From Albibacterium profundi (GTDB lineage: Bacteria > Bacteroidota > Bacteroidia > Sphingobacteriales > Sphingobacteriaceae), in assembly GCF_042159835.1 (NCBI RefSeq), contig NZ_JBBVGT010000002.1:992001-1056000 (forward strand): DNA of 64,000 nt, given 5' to 3'. Position 1 is the first letter of the stretch. Each line of letters starts with the position of its first letter. The position numbers and the translations under genes were made by a program. Below are positions 16,826 to 24,847 of this stretch, piece by piece. The notes under the pieces were generated by a model. The model made no database searches and was not told where the DNA came from. It was given only the letters and a program-made list of their open reading frames with translations.

Positions 16826-19800
16826 TTAGAATTTGAAACGTAAATTAAATCCTACTGACCTAACTGTCGGATAAGCCCCACTTTGGTAACCTTGAATATT
16901 ACCAGAACTTAATCCTGCTTCCGGATCGGCATACGGTAAATTCTTGTGAATAATCCATAAGTTTCTACCGATTAATGACACGTCAATGCCTTTGATAGCT
17001 CTCGTTCTTTCTAGCCACTCTGAAGGCAGTGAATAAGTAATTGCTGCTTCTCTTAATTTTACATAGCTAGCATCGAAAAGGCCTACCGCAGTCGGATTGT
17101 TCGCATAACCATATGGTGTCACGGAAGAATCGTAGTTTTCAACACGAATGTCGTTTGGTGTACCATCTTCTTTTACTCCCGGCAGAATAACACCTCCACC
17201 TTGTGAAATCGGCAATCTAGAAGGGTTTCCTAAATCATTCAACCCAGCTGTTTCAGGATAAAGACCGGTCGCCATACCATAGTATTGATCTAGTGACCAC
17301 ACATCACCACCTTGCTTAATGTCAATTAGGAAATTAAGAGCAAAGTTTTTATAGGTGAACATATTCTGAATACCACCAGTCCAGTCAGGATTAATATCAC
17401 CCATAACTGTGTTCGGATCTGAACTCAAGTAATACCCATCTTCACCTACAACTTTTTGACCATCTATATACTGATAGTCTACACCTCTAAACGTTCCAAA
17501 GGGCTGCCCCACGGTTGCATTTAACGACACACCACCTTGGAAAGTAGCAATCTGGAGATTCTTATTCCCTTCATATAGGTCTATAACCTCATTACGATTT
17601 CTTGAGAAGTTTGCATTGATCGTCCAAGAGAAATTATCTGTCTTAACGGGGATACCATAGGCTGAAATCTCAAAACCTTTATTCTCTATCGATCCAGCAT
17701 TTACGAATTTAAATCCGTAACCGGTTGCTGTCGATACACTAACGCCCATAATCTGATCAAATGAAGTTGTTTGATAGTAACTAGCATCAAAACCCAAACG
17801 GGAGTTGAAGAATGCCATTTCAATACCTGCTTCCACACTACGGGTACGCTCAGGCAATAACTCCATATTTTGCTTATAAGAATAAACTGAAGTTTGGTGG
17901 ATTCCGTTAAAAGGGAAGTTGATGATAAAAGTATCATATAAACTCAATGCAGGTGCATCGGCTCCTACTTGCGCATAATTCAACCTTACTTTACCGTAAT
18001 TTAAAATGGATTTATCTTCGATTAAATTACTGAAAATAAAACCACCGGCAATAGACGGATACCAATACGTATTATTATCCTGTGGTAAGGTACTCGACTG
18101 GTCGCGACGAATCGTAGCGTCTAAGAAGTAAGTATCCTTATAACCAAAATTCGCTGAAGCGAAAATACCATCCACACCTATCCTACGATATTGCTCAACC
18201 GGTGCATCCATAGGAGAGAACGAATTGGATAGCGAATATAAACCTGGGAAGGCTAAGCCACCAACGGTTTCAGCATACACGCTAGAAAGCTCGCTTCTGC
18301 GAATATTACTACCTAGTAAACCGGTAAATGAAATGTCTTCGCTGATATCTCTGTTGAAATTAATTAATAAATCATAGTTTGTTTCGCTAAAAGTGCGATT
18401 AAACAAACTGTACCCAGGAACATCTGCTCCTCCTTGTGCCCAACGCTCCTCTTGCTTTTCTGTAGAACCATCATAGGTTACGCGACCAACAATGTTCATC
18501 CATTCCAAAGGAGTCCATGACAATGCGAAGTTTCCGAAATATCGGTTCCTAGTATCATTCTGGTAATTCTCAAATCTGGTGAAATATGGATTATTAGAAT
18601 AGATCGGCGAAACTGCGGTATGATCTGACCAGTTCCAAGTTATATTTTGTTTATTTCTATAATAAGCAGCCTCCTGTTCTTTCATATCAACATTGGTTTG
18701 CCACCATTGTCTGAATTGCTGGTTTACATTATTTCCAGAGTATCCTGTACCAAATCTACCTAGTCCATCAATCTTTGAAAAATTAGCTGTACCAGAAGCT
18801 TTTAAGTTTTCAGTAATATCATAGGATCCACCTAAATTGAATATATTCTTAATGATTTTACTGTTCGGAAGAATACCTGTTTCGTCGTTTCTGGTATAAC
18901 CAGCTTTAAAAGTTGCATTATCGCCACCGCCGTCCAACGTAATACTGTGGGTTGAATTCACGCCAGTCTCAAAGAAAGTAGAAGGATCATTTTTAGCGGC
19001 TACCCAAGGTGTTTTCTGTCCATAAGTAGGGGAGCTTGGATCAAATGCATCCCATTGATAGACCATGAGGTTTGGATCAAATGCCCCTCCATAAGAAGCA
19101 TCTTCTGTGAAAGGCACAATTAGCGAATTCCCGTTTTCAAATGGAGTCCCTCTGAACCAGAAGCTACCGTCTTCCGATCCATACGTAGGAAAGTCAGTGA
19201 CGTCCATATCATTATCTGGATCTCCATCGGAGTTTGCCAACTCGGCTAATCTTATATATTCGCTTTTAGAATATTCGTTGATATAACCTGCACCGTATTC
19301 CGTCTGATATTCGGCAAAAGTTGACTTGTCAATATTCCCGAAAGTAAGGCCAGTATTGACGGTTATATTCATCGAATTCTTTTTACCTTTTTTGGTGGTA
19401 ATCATAATCACACCATTTGCAGCGCGAGATCCGTACAACGCGGTTGCTGCAGCGCCCTTCAAAACCGTTAAGGATTCGATATCGTCCGGGTTAATATCTG
19501 CTGCCGCATTACCGTAGTCATAACCACCACGACCCGTAGTTTGGTTAGATGTGTTGGTATTAGCATTACTGATAGGCGCTCCGTCAACAACAAATAACGC
19601 TTGGTTATTTCCTGTCATCGACTTTATACCACGCATTACAACATTCGTCGAGCCACCCATGGTACCAGATTGCTTGATATCCAAGCCGGCAACCTTCCCC
19701 GAAAGCGCATTGACAAAATTGTTGTCACGTGTACGCGTTATCTCTTCCGCTTTTACTTCCTGTGCTGCATAAGGCAACTCGTTACGCTGACGCTGTATAC

Positions 19801-20134
19801 CCAAAGCCGTTACGATAACCTCCCCTAGTTGAGTTGCATCATTCACAAGTGTAACATTGATCGTTGTGCGATCACCAATTTGCAAGGTCTGTTTTGTATA
19901 GCCTATAAAAGAAAATTCCAGCGCCGTTGCGGATGCTGGAACATCTAAACTATAAAAACCTTCACCATCTGTCGTAGTACCAGTTGTCGTACCCGATACC
20001 GTAACTGTAACTCCCGGGATCCCTAGACCATCCTCTTGAGAAGTTACTTTTCCGCTTACTCTTCGATTTTGGGCATAAGCTGAACTAATAATCAGAATAC
20101 CCGCCACGAAGAACAATAGTAATTGTTTTTTCAT
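16826..20134 (-). CDS. SusC/RagA-family TonB-linked outer-membrane transporter
   Basis: 1102-aa transporter. Signal peptide MKKQLLLFFVAGILIISSAYA, then a carboxypeptidase-regulatory-like domain (~24-100, RRVSGKVTSQEDGLGIPGVT), a plug (~105-255) with QALFVVDGAPISNAN, INPDDIESLTVLKGAAATALYGS and RAANGVIMITTKKG, and a long beta-barrel ending RSVGFNLRFKF. It lacks an STN domain, so control is unlikely to run through a FecR. First gene of the SusC-SusD-lipoprotein operon. Two symmetric sequence elements lie within 130 bp upstream of the start and may be operator sites. Confidence 0.95.
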   Translation of the reverse strand: MKKQLLLFFVAGILIISSAYAQNRRVSGKVTSQEDGLGIPGVTVTVSGTTTGTTTDGEGFYSLDVPASATALEFSFIGYTKQTLQIGDRTTINVTLVNDATQLGEVIVTALGIQRQRNELPYAAQEVKAEEITRTRDNNFVNALSGKVAGLDIKQSGTMGGSTNVVMRGIKSMTGNNQALFVVDGAPISNANTNTSNQTTGRGGYDYGNAAADINPDDIESLTVLKGAAATALYGSRAANGVIMITTKKGKKNSMNITVNTGLTFGNIDKSTFAEYQTEYGAGYINEYSKSEYIRLAELANSDGDPDNDMDVTDFPTYGSEDGSFWFRGTPFENGNSLIVPFTEDASYGGAFDPNLMVYQWDAFDPSSPTYGQKTPWVAAKNDPSTFFETGVNSTHSITLDGGGDNATFKAGYTRNDETGILPNSKIIKNIFNLGGSYDITENLKASGTANFSKIDGLGRFGTGYSGNNVNQQFRQWWQTNVDMKEQEAAYYRNKQNITWNWSDHTAVSPIYSNNPYFTRFENYQNDTRNRYFGNFALSWTPLEWMNIVGRVTYDGSTEKQEERWAQGGADVPGYSLFNRTFSETNYDLLINFNRDISEDISFTGLLGSNIRRSELSSVYAETVGGLAFPGLYSLSNSFSPMDAPVEQYRRIGVDGIFASANFGYKDTYFLDATIRRDQSSTLPQDNNTYWYPSIAGGFIFSNLIEDKSILNYGKVRLNYAQVGADAPALSLYDTFIINFPFNGIHQTSVYSYKQNMELLPERTRSVEAGIEMAFFNSRLGFDASYYQTTSFDQIMGVSVSTATGYGFKFVNAGSIENKGFEISAYGIPVKTDNFSWTINANFSRNRNEVIDLYEGNKNLQIATFQGGVSLNATVGQPFGTFRGVDYQYIDGQKVVGEDGYYLSSDPNTVMGDINPDWTGGIQNMFTYKNFALNFLIDIKQGGDVWSLDQYYGMATGLYPETAGLNDLGNPSRLPISQGGGVILPGVKEDGTPNDIRVENYDSSVTPYGYANNPTAVGLFDASYVKLREAAITYSLPSEWLERTRAIKGIDVSLIGRNLWIIHKNLPYADPEAGLSSGNIQGYQSGAYPTVRSVGFNLRFKF

Positions 20135-20159
20135 GTGTTTGTGATTTGTTTATACTTAA

Positions 20160-20176
20160 TTATCAACGATTGATAA
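20160..20176. promoter_or_regulatory. operator-like palindrome near susC start
   Basis: TTATCAA and TTGATAA are exact reverse complements around CGA, 26 bp upstream of the susC ATG. The position inside the likely leader or promoter suits a repressor or activator site. Inferred from symmetry. Confidence 0.4.
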
Positions 20177-20226
20177 ATATTAAACCCTGAAAATCATTAT
20201 TTAGTATATGTGACTTGGTTTTTATA

Positions 20227-20260
20227 AAGAAATATTTGATACTAACTCAATATATTTCTT
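20227..20260. promoter_or_regulatory. 9-bp inverted repeat upstream of susC
   Basis: AAGAAATAT (20227-20235) and ATATTTCTT (20252-20260) are exact reverse complements with a 16-bp spacer, ~95 bp upstream of the susC start. AT-rich, so chance is not excluded. Confidence 0.3.
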
Positions 20261-20355
20261 AAAATGATTTAATATTACCTATAAGACAAACTAACAAGAA
20301 ACGAATTACAATTCCATGACTTTTTTACGAAAATGTTAATGAAACGTTAAATAAA

Positions 20356-20389
20356 AGAAGCCGCACCATGTTTAAATGATGCGGCTTCT
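20356..20389 (-). terminator. intrinsic terminator of the PepSY-like gene
   Basis: AGAAGCCGCACCAT (20356-20369) pairs with ATGATGCGGCTTCT (20376-20389) with one mismatch and a 6-nt loop. U-rich sequence follows on the minus strand. It lies ~54 nt after the stop codon. Confidence 0.85.
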
Positions 20390-20442
20390 CTTTTGTTGAT
20401 TTTTTAGAAATTGGAAATTCTAATTTCCTTAAATCTTCAGAA

Positions 20443-20892
20443 TTACATTCCTGGAGTTGGTGCCGGTGTCGGCTCAGAAGGAGTCGGCTCACTCGGAGTT
20501 GTCGGCTCAGAAGGCACTGTAGGAGTCGGTTCTGCTGGCTCCATTGGGTCTGCTGGGCTTTCAGTTGCCACTGGCAACTCAACCACTTCACCCGCTTCGT
20601 TCAAGTTAACCACTTTTGTTTCTTGATCTTTTTGTAAAGAAATCTCGTAAAAAGGAATTCCGTCTGCCGGAGCTACTGAAAAGGCTTCTTTAACTGACCA
20701 TTCTGCATACTCTTCACCTGCAAGGGCTTCTTTAACTGCATCAGGTAAATCTTCCGGGTTAACTGGGGTTTTATCTTGAACTCCCATCACAACCTCGCTA
20801 GCTGCTGGGAAATTAGTTGTCTCTGCGTTTACATTTGTCGCCGTAAATCCTGCGAATGCCAATACTGCGGCTGATAACATTAACTTTTTCAT
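20443..20892 (-). CDS. small secreted protein, PepSY-like domain plus proline-rich PSEPT tail
   Basis: 149 residues from the ATG at 20892, where a clean signal peptide begins (MKKLMLSAAVLAFAGFTATNVNA); a TTG 17 codons upstream is rejected. The middle (~45-105) reads DLPDAVKEALAGEEYAEW then a strand-rich stretch with YEISLQKDQETKVVNLNEAG, which resembles the PepSY-like fold of small Bacteroidota periplasmic proteins. The last ~40 residues are low-complexity Pro/Ser/Glu/Thr with repeats of PSEPT, ending PAPTPGM. The tail could be a flexible spacer or cell-wall-contacting segment. No membrane anchor or lipobox seen. Exact function unknown; the domain call is from pattern only. Confidence 0.7.
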   Translation of the reverse strand: MKKLMLSAAVLAFAGFTATNVNAETTNFPAASEVVMGVQDKTPVNPEDLPDAVKEALAGEEYAEWSVKEAFSVAPADGIPFYEISLQKDQETKVVNLNEAGEVVELPVATESPADPMEPAEPTPTVPSEPTTPSEPTPSEPTPAPTPGM

Positions 20893-21293
20893 CTTACTAT
20901 AATTTTTAATAGTTTTAAATTCTGTTAATAATGTATTTGCCAAGGGTATTGAAAATGCTATGCCAAAACTCGAAAAGCTCGTTTAAAAGCGTTAAAGCGC
21001 AATCGCGACCGCTAAACTTAACCTCATAGTGTGTAACGAGTTCTACAATATGAGGTAAAGACCTCAACATCGGACGAAAGTTGTTCGACTCAACTACCAA
21101 TCAGTTTTCTATTGTGTCCCTATTGGACCCGTTCAACAACGCTAAAACTGAGACCTAACAGAAAACTACCGCCTGGCGACACCCGTCTTACCTAGAACAG
21201 ATCCTTTACCGACACGATAGCTTTAGGCTGCAAAATTTGTGCTGAACATGATAATCCCATGGCTCACATGAAAATGGATTCAGGGCACAAAAA

Positions 21294-21470
21294 AAGAGGT
21301 TATTTCACAACAACCTCTTCTCAGATACTAAAACAAACTATACTTAAATAAAGATTTTTCAGTGAATCTTTTAAACACGATTACCTACCCAATAGATAAA
21401 CTTTGTGCCACGAATCGGATTTATGCTAATCCTATTGATCCTGACCGCTTTAGTATAATTTGGCACTCAA
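21294..21470 (-). ncRNA. candidate small structured RNA (unidentified)
   Basis: A minus-strand terminator-like hairpin (AAGAGGTT 21294-21301 with AACCTCTT 21312-21319, followed by a U-run on that strand) has no upstream protein gene to serve. About 90 nt before it, GTGCCA (21405-21410) pairs with TGGCAC (21461-21466), enclosing GGATT/AATCC (21417-21421 with 21428-21432) and GAATC/GATCC (21412-21416 with 21437-21441); the last needs a G-U pair that exists only on the minus strand. I cannot match it to a known family with confidence; 6S-like RNA is one possibility. The 5' end is a guess. Confidence 0.3.
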
Positions 21471-21536
21471 CACCAAGAAAGCAAAGTGTAGAACAAATTC
21501 CACACTTTGTCCCTTTATTCCACAATCGCAATTGAG

Positions 21537-21544
21537 TATCTTTG
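21537..21544 (+). promoter_or_regulatory. Bacteroidota -7 promoter box
   Basis: TATCTTTG matches TAnnTTTG exactly and ends 4 nt before the ATG at 21549. Transcription would start at or next to the start codon, giving an essentially leaderless mRNA. No good -33 TTG at the standard spacing was seen. Confidence 0.6.
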
Positions 21545-21548
21545 CGAA

Positions 21549-21902
21549 ATGGATTTAGCAACAGTAAATAAAAAATGGGCGGAACTGCAAATGAAGATCG
21601 TCGAAGACTTCGATGTAGACACACCTGATATACAGAATTTCTTGTTTTTAATCGGCATTCAAGAATTAGGACAAGGGCCAAAAAAGTTTAGTAAAAGACA
21701 GAAAGAGGAGCTTATGCATATAGCAAACTGCCGATTATTTAGCTCGATGGGCTTCTATGAGCTAATTGGTACCGATCAGGATGGATGGCCGCATTGGAAA
21801 TTAATAAAACCAATTCCCAACTATACACTCCTAGAACAGGAAATGGTAATGAAATCACTAATCGTGAATTATTTTGAGGAAGAAATGAGTCAGGATTTTT
21901 AA
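21549..21902 (+). CDS. conserved hypothetical protein, 117 aa
   Basis: The ATG at 21549 is chosen over an in-frame TTG at 21507 because a -7 promoter box ends at 21544. The protein (MDLATVNKKWAELQMKIVED...) has no signal peptide or membrane segment. It is acidic and largely helical; notable stretches are FLFLIGIQELGQGPKKFSKRQ and HIANCRLFSSMGFYEL, then DGWPHWKLIKPIP. I do not recognise a named domain; it looks like a cytoplasmic protein conserved in Bacteroidota. It precedes the cyclophilin gene by 9 nt and is probably co-transcribed with it and xth. Confidence 0.75.
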   Translation: MDLATVNKKWAELQMKIVEDFDVDTPDIQNFLFLIGIQELGQGPKKFSKRQKEELMHIANCRLFSSMGFYELIGTDQDGWPHWKLIKPIPNYTLLEQEMVMKSLIVNYFEEEMSQDF

Positions 21903-21911
21903 CTTCGTAAC

Positions 21912-22631
21912 ATGATAAGAAAAATACTTGTACTTTTTATTCTGAGCATACTGGTTGTACCCGCATGGGCTCAGTTCTCAATTTTCGGAAAGAAAGACAG
22001 AAACACGTACGTGGAAATCAGAACAGATTATGGTGTTTCTATTGTCAAATTATATAATCAGACACCCAAACACCGGGACAACTTTATCAAATTGGTGAAG
22101 GATGATTTCTACGATGGCTTATTGTTCCATCGGGTGATCGAACAGTTTATGATCCAAGGCGGCGATCCAGATTCAAAGAATGCAGAAAAGGGGGCGCAAC
22201 TTGGCGACGGCACACTGGGATATACGATTGAGGCCGAATTCCGTGATAGTTTGTTTCATAAGAAAGGGGCTTTGGCTGCTGCCCGTGATGACAATCCGGA
22301 AAAGGCATCAAGCGCTAATCAATTTTACCTGGTTCAAGGGAAAGTTTTTACGGATGAGGAGCTGGACCGTTTGGAGGAAGTGCGACTGAAAGGTCGGCAG
22401 ATTCCTGAATACCAACGTGAAGTGTATAAAACAATAGGAGGGGTACCGCATTTGGATCAGAATTATACGGTTTTTGGCGAAGTGGTTCAGGGTATTGAAA
22501 TAGTGGATCAGATAGCAGGGGTGCCGACGGACGAATTTGACCGCCCAGTGGTTGACCAAAGAATGCAGATGCGGGTGTTAAGACGCGGCGAGGCTAGGCG
22601 GCTGGAAAGACAATTAGAGGAGGATAGATAA
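21912..22631 (+). CDS. peptidyl-prolyl cis-trans isomerase, cyclophilin type, exported
   Basis: 239-aa cyclophilin that catalyses cis-trans isomerisation of prolyl bonds, here in the periplasm. The signal peptide is MIRKILVLFILSILVVPAWA. The cyclophilin core begins at ~32 with VEIRTDYGVSIVKLYNQTPKHRDNF, includes FYDGLLFHRVIEQFMIQGGDP (the FHRxxxxFMxQGGD active-site motif), ALAAARDD and SSANQFYLVQG, and closes with YTVFGEVVQGIEIVDQIAGVPTD. Between QFYLVQG and the last strands sits a ~45-residue insertion (FTDEELDRLEEVRLKGRQIPEYQREVYKTIGG), common in Bacteroidota versions. The basic/acidic C-terminus is probably disordered. The next gene starts 2 nt later. Confidence 0.93.
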   Translation: MIRKILVLFILSILVVPAWAQFSIFGKKDRNTYVEIRTDYGVSIVKLYNQTPKHRDNFIKLVKDDFYDGLLFHRVIEQFMIQGGDPDSKNAEKGAQLGDGTLGYTIEAEFRDSLFHKKGALAAARDDNPEKASSANQFYLVQGKVFTDEELDRLEEVRLKGRQIPEYQREVYKTIGGVPHLDQNYTVFGEVVQGIEIVDQIAGVPTDEFDRPVVDQRMQMRVLRRGEARRLERQLEEDR

Positions 22632-22633
22632 TT

Positions 22634-23407
22634 ATGAAGATTGTTACCTACAATGTAAATGGTATTCGGGCCGCCATGCGGAAAGATTGGCTGAGCTGGG
22701 TGAAAGAAACGGATGCCGATGTTATCTGTTTGCAGGAAATCAAAGCTTCGCCAGATCAGCTGGTCGATTTGCTGCTGCTTGAACAGCTGGGCTATGAACA
22801 TTATTGGTATCCGGCAGAAAAAAAGGGGTATAGCGGTACGGCTATTTTAACCAAGAAGAGCCCTAAGCATGTGGAATATGGCTGTGGAGAGGAATTGTAC
22901 GATAAGGAAGGTAGAATTATTCGTGCCGATTTTGATGAGTTCTCGGTAATCAGCGCTTATTTCCCATCGGGATCTAGCGGCGACGTGCGACAAGATTTTA
23001 AATTTCGCTTTCTGGACGATTTTCAACTTTACAGCAACAAACTGCTGCAAGAACTGCCAAACCTGATTGTGTCGGGCGATTATAATATCTGTCATCGGCC
23101 GATTGATATTCATAATCCGAAATCAAATGCAAAATCGTCTGGCTTCCTGCCGGAGGAACGGGCGTGGATGGAAAGCTTTATTAATTCTGGTTATGTAGAC
23201 TCATTCCGACACCTTAACCCTGAACCGCATAATTATACGTGGTGGAGCTATCGGGCAAATGCTCGTGCGAAGAATTTGGGTTGGCGGATTGATTATAATA
23301 TGGTGAGCAAACCGCTGGAAAGTAAAATCAAGAAGTCTACAATCTTAACGGATGCCCTGCATTCGGATCATTGCCCAGTACTGCTTGAATTGGAGTTAGG
23401 ACGTTAA
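22634..23407 (+). CDS. xth: exodeoxyribonuclease III / AP endonuclease
   Basis: 257-aa exonuclease III of the endonuclease-exonuclease-phosphatase fold; cuts DNA at abasic sites and removes 3'-blocking groups in base excision repair. Visible motifs: KIVTYNVNGIRAAMRKDWLSW (Asn7 region), VICLQEIKA (metal-binding Glu), YSGTAIL, VSGDYNICH (catalytic Asp/Asn), and the C-terminal RIDYNMVS and HSDHCPVLLEL (Asp-His pair). Length is standard for the short bacterial class. It follows the cyclophilin gene by 2 nt and its last 4 nt overlap the 3' end of the convergent apaG. Confidence 0.95.
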   Translation: MKIVTYNVNGIRAAMRKDWLSWVKETDADVICLQEIKASPDQLVDLLLLEQLGYEHYWYPAEKKGYSGTAILTKKSPKHVEYGCGEELYDKEGRIIRADFDEFSVISAYFPSGSSGDVRQDFKFRFLDDFQLYSNKLLQELPNLIVSGDYNICHRPIDIHNPKSNAKSSGFLPEERAWMESFINSGYVDSFRHLNPEPHNYTWWSYRANARAKNLGWRIDYNMVSKPLESKIKKSTILTDALHSDHCPVLLELELGR

Positions 23408-23790
23408 TTCATTCGAAATGGAGCAACGAGACTGAAACGGGGAATGTGTACTTCAAACATTACGCCGTCAACTTCACGCATCATTTGATAAGTTCCCTCC
23501 ATAAAGCCCATTTCACTTTGAAGGTTACAGCCTGAAACATAATCGTGGGTTTCACCGGGTGCGATAACCGGTTGAACACCAACAACGCCCTCGCCTTCTA
23601 CTTCGCGCTTGGCGCCTGCGGAATCAAAAATAACCCAATGTCTACGCAATAGCTGCACGCTATGTTCGCCCAAGTTTTCGATGGTCACGTGGTAGGCAAA
23701 CATATAATGGTCGTTCTGAGGATTGGAGTACTCAGACTGATATACCGTTTCTACAGAAACTTTAACATTCTCTGTAATTTGTGTAGCCAT
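23404..23790 (-). CDS. apaG: ApaG protein (DUF525)
   Basis: 128-aa single-domain ApaG. The fold is a fibronectin-III-like beta-sandwich; signature segments are VSVETVYQSEYSNPQNDHYMFAYHVTIEN, LLRRHWVIFDSAGAKREVEGEGVVG and PVIAPGETHDYVSGCNLQSEMGFMEGTYQM, with the conserved Gly-rich turn GEGVVG. Bacterial ApaG is linked to cobalt/magnesium homeostasis and often sits near ksgA or apaH; its biochemical role is unsettled. Here it precedes dusB's 3' end region (dusB lies upstream on the same strand, 20 nt apart), suggesting co-transcription. Confidence 0.93.
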   Translation of the reverse strand: MATQITENVKVSVETVYQSEYSNPQNDHYMFAYHVTIENLGEHSVQLLRRHWVIFDSAGAKREVEGEGVVGVQPVIAPGETHDYVSGCNLQSEMGFMEGTYQMMREVDGVMFEVHIPRFSLVAPFRMN

Positions 23791-23810
23791 TCATCACTTT
23801 TTTCCACAAG

Positions 23811-24809
23811 TTAATAAATGACTTCCAAATTCGCAAAATTCGACTCGATCTCGCTTAGAACTTCTTCTATGTCAGCTATGTTATCGAGCTTGACAAGCTT
23901 CATGCGATATTCTTTAAAGTGAGGTATGCCTTTGAAGTAATTAGCATAATGTCGGCGCATTTCAAAAATGCCCGTTTTAGGGCCTTTCCATTGAATGGAT
24001 TTCTGAAGATGAATACGGCAGGTTTCAACGCGCTCTGTAATGCTTGGCCCCGCTAAGCGCTCACCGGTCTGGAAGAAATGTTTGAGTTCACGGAATATCC
24101 ATGGATAACCGATGGAAGCACGGCCAATCATGATACCATCAACCTCATACTCCATTCTCCAGGCAGCTGCCTTTTCAATACTGTCGACATCTCCGTTACC
24201 AAAAACTGGGATTTCGATACGCGGGTTACGCTTAATGTCACGAATCATCGTCCAGTCGGCCTGACCTTTATACATCTGAGAGCGGGTGCGACCATGAATA
24301 CTGAGCGCCTGGATGCCAACATCTTGTAAACGCTCGGCTACCTCATAGACATTCTTGGTGTTATCATCCCACCCTAGGCGCGTTTTCACGGTAACGGGTA
24401 GATGGGTTGATTCTACTACGGCCTTGGTCATCGCCGTCATTTTATCGATATCTTGGAGCAGACTAGCGCCGGCACCACGGCAAGCCACGTTTTTAACGGG
24501 GCAACCGTAGTTAATATCAATCAAATCTGGTCCTGCAAGACTAGCAATCTCGGTTGCTTCGCGCATCGTATCAATATCACTACCAAAGATCTGAATGCCG
24601 ATAGGTCGCTCATACTCAAAGATATCCAGTTTTTGTTTGCTTTTTGCTGCGTCACGGATAAGTCCTTCAGACGAAATGAATTCGGTGTACATCATGTCCA
24701 CGCCGTTCTGTTTACAGACAAAACGGAAGGGCGGATCGCTGACATCTTCCATCGGCGCTAAAAGCAATGGAAATTCTCCTAAATCTATATTTCCTATCTT
24801 AACAGACAT
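23811..24809 (-). CDS. dusB: tRNA-dihydrouridine synthase (DusB-type)
   Basis: 332-aa FMN- and NADPH-dependent enzyme reducing uridine to dihydrouridine in the tRNA D-loop. TIM-barrel N-terminal part with LAPMEDVSDPPFRFVCKQNG, IQIFGSD, DLIDINYGCPVKNVACRGAGASLL (catalytic Cys in GCP), PVTVKTRLGWDD, IHGRTRSQMYKGQADW, PVFGNGDVDS and DGIMIGRASIGYPWIF; then the helical RNA-binding C-terminal part (MRRHYANYFKGIPHFKEYRMKLV). The set of motifs and the bacterial context favour the DusB subgroup. Divergent from the CPBP protease gene with 38 nt between starts. Confidence 0.93.
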   Translation of the reverse strand: MSVKIGNIDLGEFPLLLAPMEDVSDPPFRFVCKQNGVDMMYTEFISSEGLIRDAAKSKQKLDIFEYERPIGIQIFGSDIDTMREATEIASLAGPDLIDINYGCPVKNVACRGAGASLLQDIDKMTAMTKAVVESTHLPVTVKTRLGWDDNTKNVYEVAERLQDVGIQALSIHGRTRSQMYKGQADWTMIRDIKRNPRIEIPVFGNGDVDSIEKAAAWRMEYEVDGIMIGRASIGYPWIFRELKHFFQTGERLAGPSITERVETCRIHLQKSIQWKGPKTGIFEMRRHYANYFKGIPHFKEYRMKLVKLDNIADIEEVLSEIESNFANLEVIY

Positions 24810-24847
24810 TCCCTATCTTGAACCAATTTTTAATTAATTGCAGATTA

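Larger units (their letters stand above)
20135..20442. other. 308-bp intergenic stretch upstream of susC
   Basis: Holds no gene. The left part is the AT-rich promoter/leader region of susC with two inverted repeats (20160-20176 and 20227-20260). The right part holds the terminator of the PepSY-like gene (20356-20389). Confidence 0.7.
20893..21548. other. 656-bp gene-free stretch between divergent genes
   Basis: No convincing coding sequence on either strand. The left ~230 bp is the upstream region of the PepSY-like gene and contains paired CCTCATA/TATGAGG segments around 21020-21055. The right part contains a minus-strand terminator (21294-21319) with no gene before it and a foldable segment (21405-21466); both suggest a minus-strand RNA gene. 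The right edge is the promoter of the gene at 21549. Confidence 0.6.

Noticed and set aside
20411..20626. Gly/Val/Ser-rich plus-strand frame opposite the PSEPT tail
   Set aside because: Its repeats are just the antisense reading of the proline-rich tail; no start signals.
20893..20943. 17-codon upstream extension of the PepSY-like gene from a TTG
   Set aside because: A clean signal peptide starts at 20892; the extension would bury it.
21421..21681. 86-aa minus-strand frame crossing the promoter and start of the gene at 21549
   Set aside because: Overlaps a supported gene and has no protein-like pattern; the segment is better explained as a possible RNA.
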